NCBI GenBank assembly: GCA_021780495.1
Contig: JAJXYO010000044.1
Coordinates: forward strand, 1 to 57,707
From: Deltaproteobacteria bacterium
GTDB taxonomy: Bacteria; Desulfobacterota; Desulfuromonadia; Geobacterales; Pseudopelobacteraceae
Length of the DNA: 57,707 nt
Direction of reading: 5' to 3'
A program made the position numbers and the translations under genes. This document shows, in pieces, positions 25,737 to 33,783 of the stretch (positions are counted from its first letter, which is position 1; each line of letters opens with the position of its first letter). A model generated the notes under the pieces. It did no database searches, was not told the DNA's origin, and saw nothing but the letters and a program-made list of their open reading frames with translations.

Positions 25737-25886
25737 ATGGACCACGACAAAGAGCCCAACAAAGAACATGACCAAGGAAAAGAGCATCAAAAAGAGAAGG
25801 ACCCGGGCACCGGTTATAACAAGGGAAAAGATCCCGGTACTGAGCACCTCAAAAACAACACGCCCAAGGATACGGGTAAACATTGA
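25737..25886 (+). CDS. Very hydrophilic Lys/Asp/His-rich peptide (49 aa)
   Basis: The product begins MDHDKEPNKEHDQGKEH and contains two KDPGT motifs. Almost every residue is charged or polar and there is no hydrophobic core, which suggests an intrinsically disordered hydrophilin-like protein. AAGGGAGA precedes the ATG. It lies directly behind a perfect sigma-54 core, so it is probably strongly induced. Hydrophilins protect other proteins during desiccation or osmotic stress; that role here is inference. Confidence 0.75.
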   Translation: MDHDKEPNKEHDQGKEHQKEKDPGTGYNKGKDPGTEHLKNNTPKDTGKH

Positions 25887-26018
25887 GATCACTCCAATCT
25901 TGGAGACTGATTGATTGTTCACCATTTGTCCAAATTGAAATGTAAACTTAAGACGGGCGGCCTCACGGTCTCCCGAAGTATCACTTGAAACTGGACTTAT
26001 CACATAGAGGAGGCAGTA

Positions 26019-26309
26019 ATGGGTAAGAAGAAAAAAACGGTATTTGCATTGGCAGAGGATTTCCAGGCGGTTATAGCAATGATACCCAGGCTGGAAGTTA
26101 TTATGAAAGCCCACAAAGAAATCGCAGCCGGCTATCAGAAGTATCGCAAAAATGGCGGTGCGGCGATACCCGGTGTAGAGAAGCATGTGGGTGTCAAGGA
26201 ACCAATCAGTGCATCACCCATTACAACAAACGAAAAAACAAAATTGATGGTAGTAAAAGCAGCTAAAAAAGGTGTTTCTGTAAAAACTGCTAAAAATAAA
26301 ATTCAATAA
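26019..26309 (+). CDS. Small lysine-rich hypothetical protein (96 aa)
   Basis: Not recognised. The basic protein begins MGKKKKTVFALAEDFQ and ends in a Lys/Ala-rich tail (KAAKKGVSVKTAKNKIQ). The middle is predicted helical. There is no signal peptide or membrane segment. GAGGAGG precedes the ATG. It follows the 49-residue hydrophilic gene by 132 bp, with no separate promoter recognised. The basic tail could bind nucleic acid, but no motif proves it. Confidence 0.7.
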   Translation: MGKKKKTVFALAEDFQAVIAMIPRLEVIMKAHKEIAAGYQKYRKNGGAAIPGVEKHVGVKEPISASPITTNEKTKLMVVKAAKKGVSVKTAKNKIQ

Positions 26310-26378
26310 TTCCGGTATTTTTTCGAACTATGAACCCGTTTCTGGCAAAGTTAACATATACATACAAAGGAGGTTGTC

Positions 26379-26666
26379 ATGGACAAACGAACAGAATACG
26401 TCGAAAACCTCTCCGCGCAGATGGTTGCATGGGATATGCAGATCGACCAGCTCAAGTACAAGGCAGATAGTGACGTAACCGGGGTAAAGGGGGATTATTC
26501 CCGTGCAATCGCAGCCTTGCAGGGCAAGCGGGATGAGGCGGCGCTGAAGCTGCAGGGTATATCGGCCGCCAGCGATGATGAATGGGAAGAACTCAAATCT
26601 GGGACTGAACATGTCTGGGGTGAGGTCAGGAGTATGTTGCACGATGCTATTACGAAAATATCATAA
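26379..26666 (+). CDS. Coiled-coil stress protein, sll1863-like (95 aa)
   Basis: The protein begins MDKRTEYVENLSAQMVAWD and is almost entirely heptad-rich, with a conserved-looking C-terminal WEELKSGTEHVWGEV segment. This layout resembles the sll1863-type small coiled-coil proteins found in stress clusters. AAAGGAGG precedes the ATG. It is the third gene of the plus-strand cluster. The molecular role is unknown. Confidence 0.75.
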   Translation: MDKRTEYVENLSAQMVAWDMQIDQLKYKADSDVTGVKGDYSRAIAALQGKRDEAALKLQGISAASDDEWEELKSGTEHVWGEVRSMLHDAITKIS

Positions 26667-26703
26667 TCAGATCATCACAATCCATATTCAAAGGAGAATC
26701 ATC

Positions 26704-26922
26704 ATGTCGAAAATCGGCAGGAGTGTACTTGCAGCATTGATAATGGGTATCCTGATAATCGCAGTGAGCGGCTGTGAGAAAAAAGAAGGGCCGATGGAAC
26801 GAACCGGCAAGGAAATGGATAAGGCTGCAGAAAAAGCCGACCAGCAGATTAACAAAGCTGTCGAAAAAACCGGTGAGAAGATCGAAAAGGCCGGGGACAA
26901 GGTTAAGGACTCGGTACGATAA
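26704..26922 (+). CDS. Small helical lipoprotein (72 aa)
   Basis: A lipoprotein signal with lipobox AVSGC at residues 20-24 is followed by a Lys/Glu/Ala-rich amphipathic helix with repeats of the type AAEKADQQINKAVEKTGEKIEKAG. It resembles osmotically inducible entericidin-like or LEA-like lipoproteins. It is probably periplasm-facing. ATG at 26704 is preceded by AAAGGAG; a longer frame from 26575 has no signal peptide. It lies 37 bp after the coiled-coil gene. Confidence 0.8.
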   Translation: MSKIGRSVLAALIMGILIIAVSGCEKKEGPMERTGKEMDKAAEKADQQINKAVEKTGEKIEKAGDKVKDSVR

Positions 26923-26958
26923 TCTGGAAACTACGTTGGGTGAGCAGGGGCCAGTATC

Positions 26959-27192
26959 GTGAAACATCTCATCCTCAGAACGTTTGGACAAGCCAGGCGT
27001 TTGATAATAATAGTGGCCGGTTTCACAATCTTGATAATCGGGGTGGCCATGATCGTGTTGCCGGGGCCGGCGGTGGTTGTCATCCCGCTTGGCCTGGCGA
27101 TTCTGGCCACTGAATTCATCTGGGCCAGAACGCTCCTCACGACGGTAAAAGAACGTGTCCTGCGCATGAAGAAAATGAAACGGAGCAAGTGA
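26959..27192 (+). CDS. PGPGW-type transmembrane protein (77 aa)
   Basis: A GTG at 26959 starts a short basic N-terminus and two hydrophobic segments (about 14-35 and 37-54) around the PGPAVVVIPLGLAIL motif that defines this small family, then a basic tail (RMKKMKRSK). The function of the family is unknown. It lies 36 bp after the lipoprotein and 3 bp before the CheB-like gene. A broken relative is at 31776-31860. Confidence 0.82.
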   Translation: MKHLILRTFGQARRLIIIVAGFTILIIGVAMIVLPGPAVVVIPLGLAILATEFIWARTLLTTVKERVLRMKKMKRSK

Positions 27193-27195
27193 ACG

Positions 27196-27792
27196 ATGAT
27201 TGCGAAGAATGCTGCACAAAACTTTCCCGTTGTCTGCGTGGGCGGTTCGGCCGGCGGACTCGACGCGTATATACGGTTACTTCAACATCTGCCGGCAGAT
27301 ATGGGAGTAGCCATCGTCATTGTCAATCACCTGAGAACCGTGGCTACCATGCTCCACGAAATTCTCCCGCACTACACGGAGATGCCGGTTGAATTGATCA
27401 CGGAACGATTGGACATTGAACCCAACCATGTCTTCATCATTCCGGAAAAACGTGATCTGCATGTTCTTGATGGAGAGTTTCGTCTCAAGCCGATTTCTAA
27501 ACCGAGGGGCTGGCCTGACGTGATTACGGTATTTATGCGCTCCCTGACGGAAAACTGGGATGGCAAACTTATCGCAGTGATTGTCTCCGGGTTTGATGGA
27601 GATGGAGCAGCAGCGTTGTGTGGCATAAAAGAAGTGGGTGGCATTACCATTGCGCAGAAGCCTGAGACGGCTGGACAGCCGGATATGCCTGAGAGTGCAA
27701 TAGCAAGCGGGTGTATTGACTATATTCTATCCCCCGAGGATATCGCCAAAGAGATTGTGCGAATTGCCCATGATGAGTCAAACGTGGAGTGA
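27196..27792 (+). CDS. Stand-alone CheB methylesterase-like domain protein
   Basis: This 198-residue protein is a CheB catalytic domain with no receiver. The nucleophile Ser is in GGSAGG (residue 18 region), the His in IVNHL, and the Asp in GFDGDGA, where classical CheB has GMGSDGA. CheB removes methyl groups from chemoreceptors, but no chemoreceptor is encoded in this window. It is the last gene of the plus-strand cluster, 3 bp after the PGPGW gene. It may partner the CheB/CheR fusion at 50886-53525 (inference). Confidence 0.87.
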   Translation: MIAKNAAQNFPVVCVGGSAGGLDAYIRLLQHLPADMGVAIVIVNHLRTVATMLHEILPHYTEMPVELITERLDIEPNHVFIIPEKRDLHVLDGEFRLKPISKPRGWPDVITVFMRSLTENWDGKLIAVIVSGFDGDGAAALCGIKEVGGITIAQKPETAGQPDMPESAIASGCIDYILSPEDIAKEIVRIAHDESNVE

Positions 27793-27914
27793 CAGTGGGC
27801 AGTTGATGGCTCACTTCAATTCGCCGATCATTGTGAAAAAACAGCACGCTGTGGGTGCTGCAGCTTTACTTATTTGTAACTCACACCGCAGAGTTTTCAA
27901 GCACAGCTCACTAC

Positions 27915-28022
27915 TTATTTCCTGGTCAAACTCTTAACCACTACCACGATCACCACCAGCACACCGAGCAGTGCCCACATCCACACCCCGCCACCCATCC
28001 ATCCGTACGCATGATCCATCAT
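27915..28022 (-). CDS. Small single-helix membrane protein (35 aa)
   Basis: The peptide begins MMDHAYGWMGGGVWMWALLG and continues as a Val-rich helix ending in KSLTRK. AAAAGGAG lies 6 nt before the ATG at 28022; ATG at 28028 abuts that site and is unlikely. Such Gly/Trp/Met-rich one-helix peptides occur in metal or envelope stress loci, but no function is assigned. It follows pssA by 28 bp on the same strand. Confidence 0.65.
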   Translation of the reverse strand: MMDHAYGWMGGGVWMWALLGVLVVIVVVVKSLTRK

Positions 28023-28050
28023 AAACATCTCCTTTTATCGAGTGAAACTG

Positions 28051-28677
28051 TCAGAGCTTCGGGAAGCGTATGCGACTGACCATCAGCGAGCCGGAAAGCG
28101 CGAAAACAAGCACCAGCGGATGAAGTGTGAAACCGGCGATGACAACCCTGCCGAACCAGAGTGAATCATGCACTGCGCCCTGCGAGGCAGCCCAGCAGAG
28201 CAGAATTACCAGCAGCAGCGAGGTCGGGATCGGTGTCCCTTCGAAGTACTTCACCTTGTTTCCATCACCGGACAGAGCCTCGGCCGTAACATTGTAGCGT
28301 GCCAGGCGGGAAACGCCGCAGGCAACAAAACAGGTCAGTACAATCCGGTCGTATAGGCCCTGCATGCCGCAACCGTAGCCGATCACAGCCGGTGCTACAC
28401 CGAAGGAGATGATATCGGCCAGTGAATCGAGCTCACGCCCCATTATGGAATTCTTTTGCCGCCAGCGGGCAATGCGGCCATCCAGAACATCGAATACCAG
28501 GGCAACAAAGACCATTCCTGAGGCAAAATAGACATGCCTGACATCGTTCGTTTGCAGGTAGGTCAGCATGGAAAATATGGCCCCCGTGCCGCAGACCGCG
28601 TTAGCCAGCGTAAACCAGTCGGCAAGCTGAAACTCACGGATCATGGCAAAGGGTTTATGCAGTTTTGGTTTCTTCAT
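28051..28677 (-). CDS. pssA: CDP-diacylglycerol-serine O-phosphatidyltransferase
   Basis: This 208-residue inner-membrane enzyme carries the CDP-alcohol phosphotransferase signature D-G-R-I-A-R-N8-G-R-E-L-D-S-L-A-D (about residues 67-86), with three active-site aspartates. It condenses CDP-diacylglycerol with serine to phosphatidylserine, the precursor of phosphatidylethanolamine. The hydrophobic segments fit the six-helix fold. It lies 45 bp after the AI-2E-type transporter on the same strand, linking lipid synthesis to an envelope cluster. Confidence 0.92.
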   Translation of the reverse strand: MKKPKLHKPFAMIREFQLADWFTLANAVCGTGAIFSMLTYLQTNDVRHVYFASGMVFVALVFDVLDGRIARWRQKNSIMGRELDSLADIISFGVAPAVIGYGCGMQGLYDRIVLTCFVACGVSRLARYNVTAEALSGDGNKVKYFEGTPIPTSLLLVILLCWAASQGAVHDSLWFGRVVIAGFTLHPLVLVFALSGSLMVSRIRFPKL

Positions 28678-28722
28678 GACGGACAGGGTCTCCCGTTGCG
28701 CTACTGTGATATGAAGTTGGAA

Positions 28723-29958
28723 TTATTCACCTTCTGCCAGATCAGGTTTCGTCGGCAGAGCGCTTTCTTCCTTGTGGCGATCGGTGGAGATCTCGACTGC
28801 GATGGCTGCAGCCTGCTCGGCGGGCATGCCTTCAGCCCGGCGCTCATACTCCTCTTCGCCACGGTCGTCGCGTTCCCTGATCTCCACGTCTTGCGCCTGT
28901 TCCTGCTGTCCCGGCAGCTCGACGCGCAGTTCTTCTATGAGCATCAGCACGGCAGATGCCACCGGAAGGGCGAGCAGTGCCCCGACGACACCCGACAGTA
29001 CACTCCCGGCCAACAGAGAGAACATGATGACGGACGACGGGAGGCGCAATACGCGTCCATAGATCCTGGGCACAAGCAGCCGGCTCTCTAATACCTCGTA
29101 GGTCAGCATCAGCAGGAGTACTACGATTATGATGTCTGGACCGCGGGGCAGCGCTGCCAACACGGCGGCACCGACTGAAAGCAGGGCTCCGATGTAGGGC
29201 AGGACGTCGGCAACGCCGGCGAACACCGCTATGGCAAGGGCATTTGAAACATCACACCCCTTGAGGAGTATGAATACGAAGATGCCCATGAAGGCAGAGG
29301 TGATCACCTGACCGCGGATGTAACCGCCGACGATAGTTTCAAGATTCAGCATGATCCTGGAAAGACGGATGTGATGCGAGCGGGGAACCAGCAGGAAGAG
29401 TCCTCCGCGCAGCCGGTTCCGGTCGATCATGATGTACAGTGCCAGGAAGATGGAACTGAGTATATAGGCGCAGATTGCAATGGCGCGGGTAGAGTACTCG
29501 TAGGCATTCGAGGCGGCCATTCTGACAAGATCACCGGAGTGCACCTTGCGAAGCAGTTCCGCCAGCGGGCTGGTCAAGTGAGAACCCGTCAGCCATTGTA
29601 CCAGCTTCGCCCGCAGAACGGGTTCCTGGTCCAGAAGGTTCGATGCCTGCTCCAGGAGAGCCGGAATCGTCAGTGTAATTATGAGAGCGGTAGCCACCAT
29701 GAGCGCGGCGAATACTATTGCTATACCTATGCCCCGGCGCATGCGCCGTTCTTCAAACCACCTGACTGCGGGACTCATCGTGCCGACAAGGACCAGTGCC
29801 GTCACAAGTACCAGAACTACCGGCAGCAGCCGATTCAGAACCCAGAGGCCGGCGATCAGGGTCAGCAGCGCGATGATGGTGCCGGGAGAGGGCTCGATGC
29901 GAAATACCCGCTGATGGTGAGTATGTGGTGCGGATCCCGCGGATCCCTGGTTTGGCAT
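28723..29958 (-). CDS. AI-2E/PerM-family membrane transporter
   Basis: This 411-residue protein has about eight hydrophobic segments and the AI-2E-family pattern, including PYIGALLSVG and a late YEVLESRLLVPRIYGR motif. The family includes AI-2 exporters and Na+(Li+)/H+ antiporters, so the substrate is open. The C-terminal 60 residues are charged and rich in Glu/Arg, longer than usual. ATG at 29958 has GGAG nine bases upstream. Confidence 0.88.
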   Translation of the reverse strand: MPNQGSAGSAPHTHHQRVFRIEPSPGTIIALLTLIAGLWVLNRLLPVVLVLVTALVLVGTMSPAVRWFEERRMRRGIGIAIVFAALMVATALIITLTIPALLEQASNLLDQEPVLRAKLVQWLTGSHLTSPLAELLRKVHSGDLVRMAASNAYEYSTRAIAICAYILSSIFLALYIMIDRNRLRGGLFLLVPRSHHIRLSRIMLNLETIVGGYIRGQVITSAFMGIFVFILLKGCDVSNALAIAVFAGVADVLPYIGALLSVGAAVLAALPRGPDIIIVVLLLMLTYEVLESRLLVPRIYGRVLRLPSSVIMFSLLAGSVLSGVVGALLALPVASAVLMLIEELRVELPGQQEQAQDVEIRERDDRGEEEYERRAEGMPAEQAAAIAVEISTDRHKEESALPTKPDLAEGE

Positions 29959-30010
29959 CAGGTTATCTCCGTTACAGTGTACTCCATGACTCTCAACACC
30001 GACCCGTTGC

Positions 30011-30044
30011 CGAAAAAGGGCACATTGTGATGTGTCCTTTTTCG
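30011..30044. terminator. Bidirectional rho-independent terminator
   Basis: CGAAAAAGGGCACAT, loop TGTG, ATGTGTCCTTTTTCG is a near-perfect stem with A- and T-runs inside the arms. It lies 70 bp downstream of the PAS-protein stop at 30114 (minus strand) and separates that unit from the transporter gene. Confidence 0.8.
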
Positions 30045-30113
30045 CAGTTCAAATTGTGCTTTGTCGTAGCGGGCTGACAAAATGCGCGAGCTTGGTAATA
30101 CGGCGATTGCTCC

Positions 30114-31133
30114 CTACTGGCAGGTCAAGTATTTCGCCCGTTCACTTAGAAACACCTCAAGCTGGTCATGAGCATTTTGCAGATCTTCCTCCAGTTGCTT
30201 GCGCTCGGTAATATCCCGCATTATTCCAATGGCATGCCATTTACCATGTAACTCCAGGGCCGAGATGGAAAGCTCCAGCGATAATTCCGTCCCGTCCATC
30301 CGATGGGCTATGACTTCCGTTGGCTTACAGATTACCGACTCGGCCCCATGCTCCCTGGAGTGGGCAATTGCCTGTTGTACGGCATCAAGCAGATGCTTGG
30401 AGATGACCGAGCGGTGAAAATACAGGTCGGTTATCTCTGTAGCAGTGCAGCCGAACATATTCTCTGCCGCTGTATTGCAGAACGTAACGGCCCCTCTGTC
30501 ATCCAGCATGATTATGCCGTCAACGGCCATTTCAGCCAGCCTGTACATCTGCTCTTCACTCTCATGCAGGGCATGTTCAACGTGCTTGCGCTCGCTGATG
30601 TCGATCAGGGCGAGACGGTACTCCTGTCCGGAAGCGCTGGCCATAGCTTCGATTTGTACTATTGCCGGTCGAGCGCTCTTGTGCAGGAGTGACAATTCAC
30701 ACGACTCCTTTATTTTGCAGGTAAGGACTCTGCCAAGGAAGTCGCTGAAGGCGTGCCGCTCTGATACGGCTATGAACAGTCTGAAAGTCCGGCCGATTAT
30801 TGCGGAACGCATATCCCCGAGCAGTGCGGCGCCTGCCAGATTTACCGCAGTGATTACCCCGTTGCCGTCGAGAGTGAAGAATCCTACCGGTGCAAAGTCA
30901 TAGAGGTCGGTGTACTTTACCAGAGCATGTTCCAGCTCATTTCTGGCTTTCCGGAGTTCACTGTTTTGCATCTCCAATTCTACCTGGTGGACCTGTAGCT
31001 CATGATATAGTCGCGAAGTGTCACTGTCAGAATGAAAAAGAGTTGTATCAGCAGCCTTCGATTTCTCTTCTGCTTCCGCTAGACGGCGCAGCTCGGTTCC
31101 TGATGGCATCTCCCTGCTTTGGTTAGTTCCCAT
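30114..31133 (-). CDS. Double-PAS protein without an output domain
   Basis: This 339-residue soluble protein has an N-terminal coiled coil (LYHELQVHQVELEMQN) closely like that of activator 1, then two PAS domains (about 80-190 and 195-320). It stops inside the following coil (DLQNAHDQLEVFLSERAK). In related proteins here that coil leads to a kinase or AAA+ domain. It may be a free-standing sensor that pairs with the activators through the shared coils, or a gene cut down by deletion. It lies downstream of module copy 5. Confidence 0.82.
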   Translation of the reverse strand: MGTNQSREMPSGTELRRLAEAEEKSKAADTTLFHSDSDTSRLYHELQVHQVELEMQNSELRKARNELEHALVKYTDLYDFAPVGFFTLDGNGVITAVNLAGAALLGDMRSAIIGRTFRLFIAVSERHAFSDFLGRVLTCKIKESCELSLLHKSARPAIVQIEAMASASGQEYRLALIDISERKHVEHALHESEEQMYRLAEMAVDGIIMLDDRGAVTFCNTAAENMFGCTATEITDLYFHRSVISKHLLDAVQQAIAHSREHGAESVICKPTEVIAHRMDGTELSLELSISALELHGKWHAIGIMRDITERKQLEEDLQNAHDQLEVFLSERAKYLTCQ

Positions 31134-31162
31134 TTCCGACTCTCTTTTGTCCTGGATTTAGT

Positions 31163-31391
31163 TCAATGTTTCTTCTGCGTCTGCCCGATTATGCATTTTC
31201 GGGGGTCTCTCAGTGCCAGCTTGTCGGCATGTTCGATACACATGCCAGCCATATCATCCATTCTGTTTGATTCCATCATCTGACTATGACGTTTACTGTG
31301 CTGTCATGAACATATCCCACATCTCTGAAAAAGCCGATACAGGTATCGTCATGACGGCCAGAGCCAATGCAGCAAAGATTGCCGATTTTAT
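31163..31391 (-). pseudogene. Small secreted protein: no ATG start and a frameshift
   Basis: AAAGGAGG at 31402-31409 (minus strand) is followed, at ideal spacing, by ATA AAA TCG rather than ATG. The frame then encodes a clear signal peptide (KSAIFAALALAVMTIPVSAF) and SEMWDMFMTAQ, and stops at 31293. A different frame, overlapping from ATG at 31279 to a stop at 31163, encodes a Met/His/Asp-rich helical segment (MMESNRMDDMAGMCIEHAD). The two look like halves of one periplasmic protein broken by a frameshift. The sigma-54 core at 31434 points at it. Confidence 0.5.
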
Positions 31392-31433
31392 CTGGTCTTG
31401 CCTCCTTTGGGATATGTACCAGGAAGCTATAGG

Positions 31434-31448
31434 GCAACTAACATGCCA
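31434..31448 (-). promoter_or_regulatory. Sigma-54 -24/-12 promoter, module copy 5
   Basis: The minus strand reads TGGCAT-GTTAG-TTGC, followed by C. It drives the broken secreted protein at 31391 and then the PAS protein at 31133. Confidence 0.83.
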
Positions 31449-31474
31449 GGGGTGACCTGCGGGGGATTTGATGA

Positions 31475-31582
31475 CAACATACCGATTATATAGGATAAAG
31501 ATAGAGCGCGTCGTGCTGTGGAAAATATACTCCGCATGTGGAATCCGTCACCTGTAACGCTACTGCCATATATTGCGGATTG
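31475..31582 (-). promoter_or_regulatory. IHF-like site and UAS, module copy 5
   Basis: The IHF-like motif AATCGGTATGTTG is at 31487-31475, 27 bp from the core. The UAS at 31541-31582 reads AATCCGCAATATATGGCAG, then TAGCGTTACAGGTGACGG and ATTCC on the minus strand. Confidence 0.78.
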
Positions 31583-31630
31583 TAGTGCGGGGCTCGTGTT
31601 ACTTTGTACAGGTAACATCAGCAGAGAATC

Positions 31631-31649
31631 CGGTATTTCTGAAATACCG
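31631..31649. repeat. Perfect 9-bp palindrome
   Basis: CGGTATTTC, T, GAAATACCG is a perfect inverted repeat in the gene-poor stretch 31583-31775. It may be an operator for a dimeric repressor or the relic of one. No terminator T-run follows. Confidence 0.4.
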
Positions 31650-31775
31650 ATCTCCTGTGACCGTCGCAGTCGGCTTTCAGCGTAGGCGGCACAGTATCCT
31701 GGACAACGGTTCTGAACAAGGAGTCGAGGGCTGTGCGGGATAAGTGAGGGCTTTTGACGAGAAACATCTTGGCCC

Positions 31776-31860
31776 ATGACGCTTGAGCAAGCCAAACGCT
31801 TGATCGACATTTGCGTGGGGTTCACTATCCTGGCTGCCGGGGTGGCTACGAGCGTATTTC
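31776..31860 (+). pseudogene. PGPGW membrane protein, N-terminal remnant
   Basis: The peptide MTLEQAKRLIDICVGFTILA and AGVAT aligns with residues about 8-31 of the PGPGW protein at 26959-27192 (GQARRLIIIVAGFTILIIGVA). The similarity extends to the DNA. It ends just before the PGP motif, after which the frame becomes Cys/Arg-rich and meaningless. This looks like a duplicated and deleted copy, opposite and partly next to the 31888-32283 gene. Confidence 0.5.
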
Positions 31861-31887
31861 AGGTGTCGTCTTGCTGTCGTTCAGCCG

Positions 31888-32283
31888 TCAGCTGTTTGGG
31901 TCGCCGAGCCGGCGTTTGGGGAGCACTATCGGAGGGCAGGAGCTGCTGCCTGCCGGAAAGAGAAAGAACATGCGGACGGGAGCAGGCTGTGGGCACGCAT
32001 TCCTGATTGTCTTAGTGTCCGGGCTATAGCCATCGGCAGTGATCTTGATGGTGTATTCTTCGTTGCCGGGCACTACTATTCTGCGGCTGCCCTGGATATT
32101 CGTGACATCACTGAATACCGGTTTTTTCAGCTGATTCGAAACTGAAATGGTTGCGCCGGGTAAAGCGGCATTGGGAAAGCAGCGCTGCTGCACGGAGATG
32201 TAAACCTCGCACTCTTGAGCCACGCCGGGCTGCGCCCATGAAGCCAACGCCACTACTAGTGCGAAACGGATAACAATTTTCAC
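31888..32283 (-). CDS. Secreted protein with carboxypeptidase-like beta domain
   Basis: A signal peptide (VKIVIRFALVVALASWAQPG, cleavage after VAQ) is followed by a PEGA/carboxypeptidase-regulatory-like segment (GATISVSNQLKKPVF; YTIKITADGYSPDTK) and a short Cys/Pro-rich tail. The start is taken as GTG at 32283, 6-7 nt after AAAGGA; TTG at 32289 is possible. Four cysteines suggest a disulphide-bonded periplasmic or surface domain. Function unknown. Confidence 0.72.
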   Translation of the reverse strand: MKIVIRFALVVALASWAQPGVAQECEVYISVQQRCFPNAALPGATISVSNQLKKPVFSDVTNIQGSRRIVVPGNEEYTIKITADGYSPDTKTIRNACPQPAPVRMFFLFPAGSSSCPPIVLPKRRLGDPNS

Positions 32284-32337
32284 GACCAATCCTTTCTCTG
32301 TAGCCCTGCCCCGTACTGGCCGGATCGCATCAAAAAA

Positions 32338-32715
32338 CTATTTCAGAATATGGCTGGCCAGCACCTTCTGTACCTCATAGACGTTCAAATCCTTATTGAA
32401 CTTCTTTTCCAGCGGGATTGCGTCACTGCCGATCCATATCTTCAATTCGGCGTTAAGGTCGAAACTCCCGCCGGTCTGTACACTGAATTTTGTGATTTTG
32501 TTGTACGATATCGAGATATATTCTATCTGCTTACCGGAGATCCCCTGGATCTCGACCAGGATCAATCTCTTGTTGGTGAACAGAAGCGTATCCCGGAGAA
32601 CAACAAAACCAACCTCAATGATTTCACCATCGACAAGCAGTTGTCCATACTCCGAGTGAAATTTCCTGGTTTCCTGCGTTCCCGCGATTTTCGCGGTTCC
32701 CGTAAAGATTCCCAT
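32338..32715 (-). CDS. Bacterial PH-domain protein (125 aa)
   Basis: The whole protein matches the bacterial PH-like fold (bPH/YokE type): alternating beta strands (VVLRDTLLFTNKRLILVEIQ; IEYISISYNKITKFSV) and a C-terminal helix. These small cytoplasmic proteins are linked to stress and envelope functions. ATG at 32715 is preceded by AGGAGA. It follows the 32817-33746 lipoprotein gene by about 100 bp on the same strand. Confidence 0.8.
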   Translation of the reverse strand: MGIFTGTAKIAGTQETRKFHSEYGQLLVDGEIIEVGFVVLRDTLLFTNKRLILVEIQGISGKQIEYISISYNKITKFSVQTGGSFDLNAELKIWIGSDAIPLEKKFNKDLNVYEVQKVLASHILK

Positions 32716-32816
32716 ACATTCTCCTGTATTCTATAGGTTAAACAGCTGTTACACGGTGTTTGCGGTATGACCGGTCGGCGCGCAGCGCGCAGCTGGCTGT
32801 GGTACAGAATCTGCTC

Positions 32817-33746
32817 TCACTGAGGGCCTGAACCGATAAGTCGTTGGAGCATTTCCTGGTTCGTATGCTCCCGTGTCTTTACTGTGAGGTAGTCCTGCTT
32901 GTCCATGTCGCCAAGTTGTCTCCTGTAACGGGTTGTAAGATCGTGCCACTCGCTGATTCTCACGCTGAAACGACGTGCAGCGGGATGGTGTAACGTATTC
33001 ATAAAGGACTGAATCGCGAGATAGTACCTGACCGCACTGCGCTCCACCGCTCCGCGCGGGCCGCCGATGTAGACCGGGTTGCCGTCGCTGTCCGTTGCGG
33101 TTACCGTGAAACCTACCTTGTTTCTGCCGAGTGTCGCAAAATAGATCTTTGACGCCAGTCGCAGAGCAGCACTGTCGTGGTAGGTGTAACTCACGTGCAC
33201 AAACGTCTTCCCTCCAGCAAGAGGCAGGGCTTCGAACTTCATCCGGTGGTCCCTGGTGCCGAAAGGTCCTTCCTTGGCATCGAGGATGATATCCAGATAC
33301 GCCGGCTGCTGTTCAACAATCCGAAAACTGGACGTCACCTGGCGTGCGTCTTCGGGAGCCTGATACCCCTTACTGCCGAGGTACATGTTCAAATGCGTTG
33401 TCCCGGTCAGTTCCTGGTACGTGCAGGCCTTGACATTGGGGTGGAGCGATACAATTGCACACCAGTTTTCCGGAATCTTGAGGACGTTGACAACGCTGCT
33501 GAAATGATAGTCGAAGATGCCGTAAACATCCACATGAACTTTGTCGTTGTGTTCAACAGACTCGACAAAGAGCGGCAAGCCGGGGCTGTTTGTCTCCAAT
33601 CGCATCTGGATCCGGTGATAGGTGTCGAGCAGCAGATCTGCGCCCGGTCGCGGCCGGGCGATTGCTGAAGTGGCACAGGCAGCTAACAGTATCGCAGACG
33701 CGACGATACACAGGAAAATATTTGGCAGTATTTTGGATGTATACAT
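32817..33746 (-). CDS. Envelope lipoprotein (309 aa), function unknown
   Basis: A lipoprotein signal with lipobox LLAAC near residue 22 precedes a roughly 285-residue domain that resembles START/polyketide-cyclase-like lipid-binding folds in its strand pattern (DHRMKFEALPLAGGKTFVHV). I do not recognise a named family. The start at 33746 has GGAAG somewhat far upstream; the open frame continues to 33800. It lies 37 bp after the phospholipase D-type synthase, and the pair may act on envelope lipids (inference). Confidence 0.75.
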   Translation of the reverse strand: MYTSKILPNIFLCIVASAILLAACATSAIARPRPGADLLLDTYHRIQMRLETNSPGLPLFVESVEHNDKVHVDVYGIFDYHFSSVVNVLKIPENWCAIVSLHPNVKACTYQELTGTTHLNMYLGSKGYQAPEDARQVTSSFRIVEQQPAYLDIILDAKEGPFGTRDHRMKFEALPLAGGKTFVHVSYTYHDSAALRLASKIYFATLGRNKVGFTVTATDSDGNPVYIGGPRGAVERSAVRYYLAIQSFMNTLHHPAARRFSVRISEWHDLTTRYRRQLGDMDKQDYLTVKTREHTNQEMLQRLIGSGPQ

Positions 33747-33783
33747 ATGACTAACGTGACTTCCTTCAGGCGTTGACACGGTG

